6,054 nt of DNA from Actinomycetes bacterium (lineage in GTDB: Bacteria > Actinomycetota > Acidimicrobiia > Acidimicrobiales > RAAP-2), in NCBI GenBank assembly GCA_021805305.1, contig JAJZFO010000226.1:1-6054 (forward strand). Direction: 5' to 3'. The notes beneath the pieces were generated by a model. The model saw only the letters and a list, made by a program, of their open reading frames with translations, made no database searches and had not been told where the DNA came from. A program made the translations under genes and the position numbers. Shown piece by piece: positions 5,067 through 6,054 of the stretch. The first letter of the stretch is position 1; every line of letters begins with the position of its first letter.

Positions 5067-5755
5067 TCGACACTCCCCTGCCGACCGGCGAGGACAAGAC
5101 GCGCGCGGTCCGTACGATGGTCGACGCGATCGCGGGTCGCTACGAGATGGTCAACAAGATGATGACCCTCGGCCTCGACGGACGCTGGCGCCGACGCGCG
5201 GTTCGCGACCTGCAGCTGCCCCCGCGCAGCGTGGTCCTCGACGTGGCGGCCGGCACCGGGGACTTCACCCGAGAGCTCGTGCGTCAGGGTCAACGTCCCG
5301 TGGCGACGGACCTCAGCTTCGGCATGCTGCACGCCGGGCGCCACGTCGATCGCCGGGTGCAGGCCGACGCGTCGGCCATGCCCTTCGTCGACGCCGGCTT
5401 CGACGGCGTGACCTGCGGCTACGCATTGCGCAACTTCACGGACCTCGGCGCGACGTTCGACGAGATGGCGCGCGTGTTGCGACCGGGTGGCCGCCTGTCG
5501 CTGCTCGAGGTGGCGGAGCCCGAGAAGGGCCTCTTGCGCGCGGGCTTTCGATTCTGGTTCCGTCGGGTGGTCCCCTTCATCGGCTCGATGGTGTCGGACC
5601 GCGCGGCGTACCACTACCTGCCGAGGTCGACCGCCTACCTGCCCACGACCGCCGAGATCATCTCGATGCTCAACGCGTCGGGCTTCCGCGCGGTCAACCA
5701 CCGTCGGGTGATGGGCGGGCTCAGCCAGCAATTCGTGGCGACGCGCGGGGCCTGA
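5063..5755 (+). CDS. menG: Demethylmenaquinone methyltransferase (MenG/UbiE)
   Basis: This 230-residue SAM-dependent methyltransferase carries out the last step of menaquinone synthesis, C-methylation of demethylmenaquinone at the membrane. The UbiE signature regions are visible: GRYEMVNKMMTLGLDGRWRR (25-44) and SAM motif I VLDVAAGTGDFT (58-69). ADASAMPFVDAGFDGVTCGY followed by ALRNFTD (101-127) is the 'LRN.TD' hallmark. RVLRPGGRLSLLEVAEP (137-153) comes next. A late YHYLP.ST..LP segment (184-194) is also typical. Asp of the 'YD.MN' signature is replaced by Glu28, which is conservative. I chose GTG 5063 because it overlaps the hydratase stop in GTGA, a classic coupling arrangement. The TTG at 5051 would add four residues and has no better ribosome site. 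The gene ends in TGATG, overlapping menF by one base. The neighbouring menF supports menaquinone rather than ubiquinone. Confidence 0.93.
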   Translation: MIDTPLPTGEDKTRAVRTMVDAIAGRYEMVNKMMTLGLDGRWRRRAVRDLQLPPRSVVLDVAAGTGDFTRELVRQGQRPVATDLSFGMLHAGRHVDRRVQADASAMPFVDAGFDGVTCGYALRNFTDLGATFDEMARVLRPGGRLSLLEVAEPEKGLLRAGFRFWFRRVVPFIGSMVSDRAAYHYLPRSTAYLPTTAEIISMLNASGFRAVNHRRVMGGLSQQFVATRGA

Positions 5756-6054
5756 TGTTCCGTCGACGCCTCATCGCCGCGCTCCCCGCGACGTCGCTGC
5801 GGGTCTTGGGCGCGCGCTCGGGTTGGTTGCTCGACTCCCCCGACGTCCTGCGCGTCGGCTTCGGCGGGGTCGCGGCGACGCTGCGACTCCCCGGCGGACT
5901 GGCCGACGCCGACGGGGCCCGTGCTGAGCTCGCACGACACGGCCTGCGCGGTGACGACGGCCCCGCGGGCACCGGCATCGTGGCGATGGGCTCATTGCCG
6001 TTCAATCGCGACGCGCGGAGTCGACTCGACGTGCCGCGCTACGTGATCACGCAG
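5755..6054 (+). CDS. menF: Isochorismate synthase, N-terminal 100 codons (partial)
   Basis: The gene starts at ATG 5755, sharing its A with the menG stop (TGATG), and is open to the window edge. The 100 residues begin MFRRRLIAALPATSL. They include GFGGVAATLRLPGGL (35-49), then GTGIVAMGSLPFNRDARSRL (72-91) and VPRYV. The 'GxG.VALG.LPFD...A.L.VP' pattern is typical of the N-terminal half of MenF/EntC/DhbC isochorismate synthases, which convert chorismate to isochorismate, the first committed step of menaquinone synthesis. The catalytic chorismate-binding core lies outside the window, so an anthranilate- or aminodeoxychorismate-synthase relative cannot be fully excluded. The coupling to menG makes menF much the likelier call. 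Confidence 0.82.
   Translation, partial: MFRRRLIAALPATSLRVLGARSGWLLDSPDVLRVGFGGVAATLRLPGGLADADGARAELARHGLRGDDGPAGTGIVAMGSLPFNRDARSRLDVPRYVITQ

Noticed and set aside
1..6054. Defence system, CRISPR array, mobile element, tRNA/rRNA or riboswitch
   Set aside because: I found no direct-repeat array, transposase, terminal repeats, tRNA cloverleaf or conserved riboswitch core; almost every base is in a recognisable core gene.

Overview
The window is a dense, high-GC stretch of chromosome (about two thirds G+C by eye, with strong G/C preference at third codon positions). It most likely comes from an actinobacterium. The best lineage marker is a mycothiol synthase (mshD), because mycothiol is essentially confined to Actinobacteria. 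Menaquinone genes, GTG/TTG starts, and several genes that appear leaderless fit the same picture. A deep lineage such as Acidimicrobiia is my guess from the divergent sequences and gene mix; the window alone cannot prove it.

Layout: (1) 1-1294, plus strand: the 3' end of an acyl carrier protein gene, then a complete beta-ketoacyl-ACP synthase II (fabF) whose GTG start shares one base with the ACP stop. (2) 1296-2733, minus strand, convergent with fabF: a YgfZ/GcvT-like Fe-S-enzyme maintenance protein, then a TrpF-fold protein with a strong Shine-Dalgarno. The TrpF-like protein has lost the residues needed for phosphoribosylanthranilate isomerase catalysis. (3) 2734-3837: a short divergent promoter region, a 61-codon gene of unknown function, and mshD. 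(4) 3834-4535, minus strand, convergent with mshD and overlapping it by four bases (CTAG): a VIT1/CCC1-family Fe/Mn transporter. (5) 4536-6054: a second divergent intergenic region, then a tightly coupled plus-strand operon of a MaoC/HtdZ-like hydratase, demethylmenaquinone methyltransferase (menG/ubiE) and the first 100 codons of isochorismate synthase (menF), which runs off the window.

Functional themes are type II fatty-acid synthesis, Fe-S/redox housekeeping (YgfZ, mycothiol, VIT1) and menaquinone synthesis. I see no mobile element, CRISPR array, tRNA, rRNA, phage gene or toxin-antitoxin module. The region is mostly ordinary core genome. The items most worth a second look are the catalytically altered TrpF paralogue, the small unknown gene beside mshD, the recurring leaderless-type promoter arrangement, the symmetrical bidirectional -10 element, and the convergent gene pairs that leave no room for terminators.
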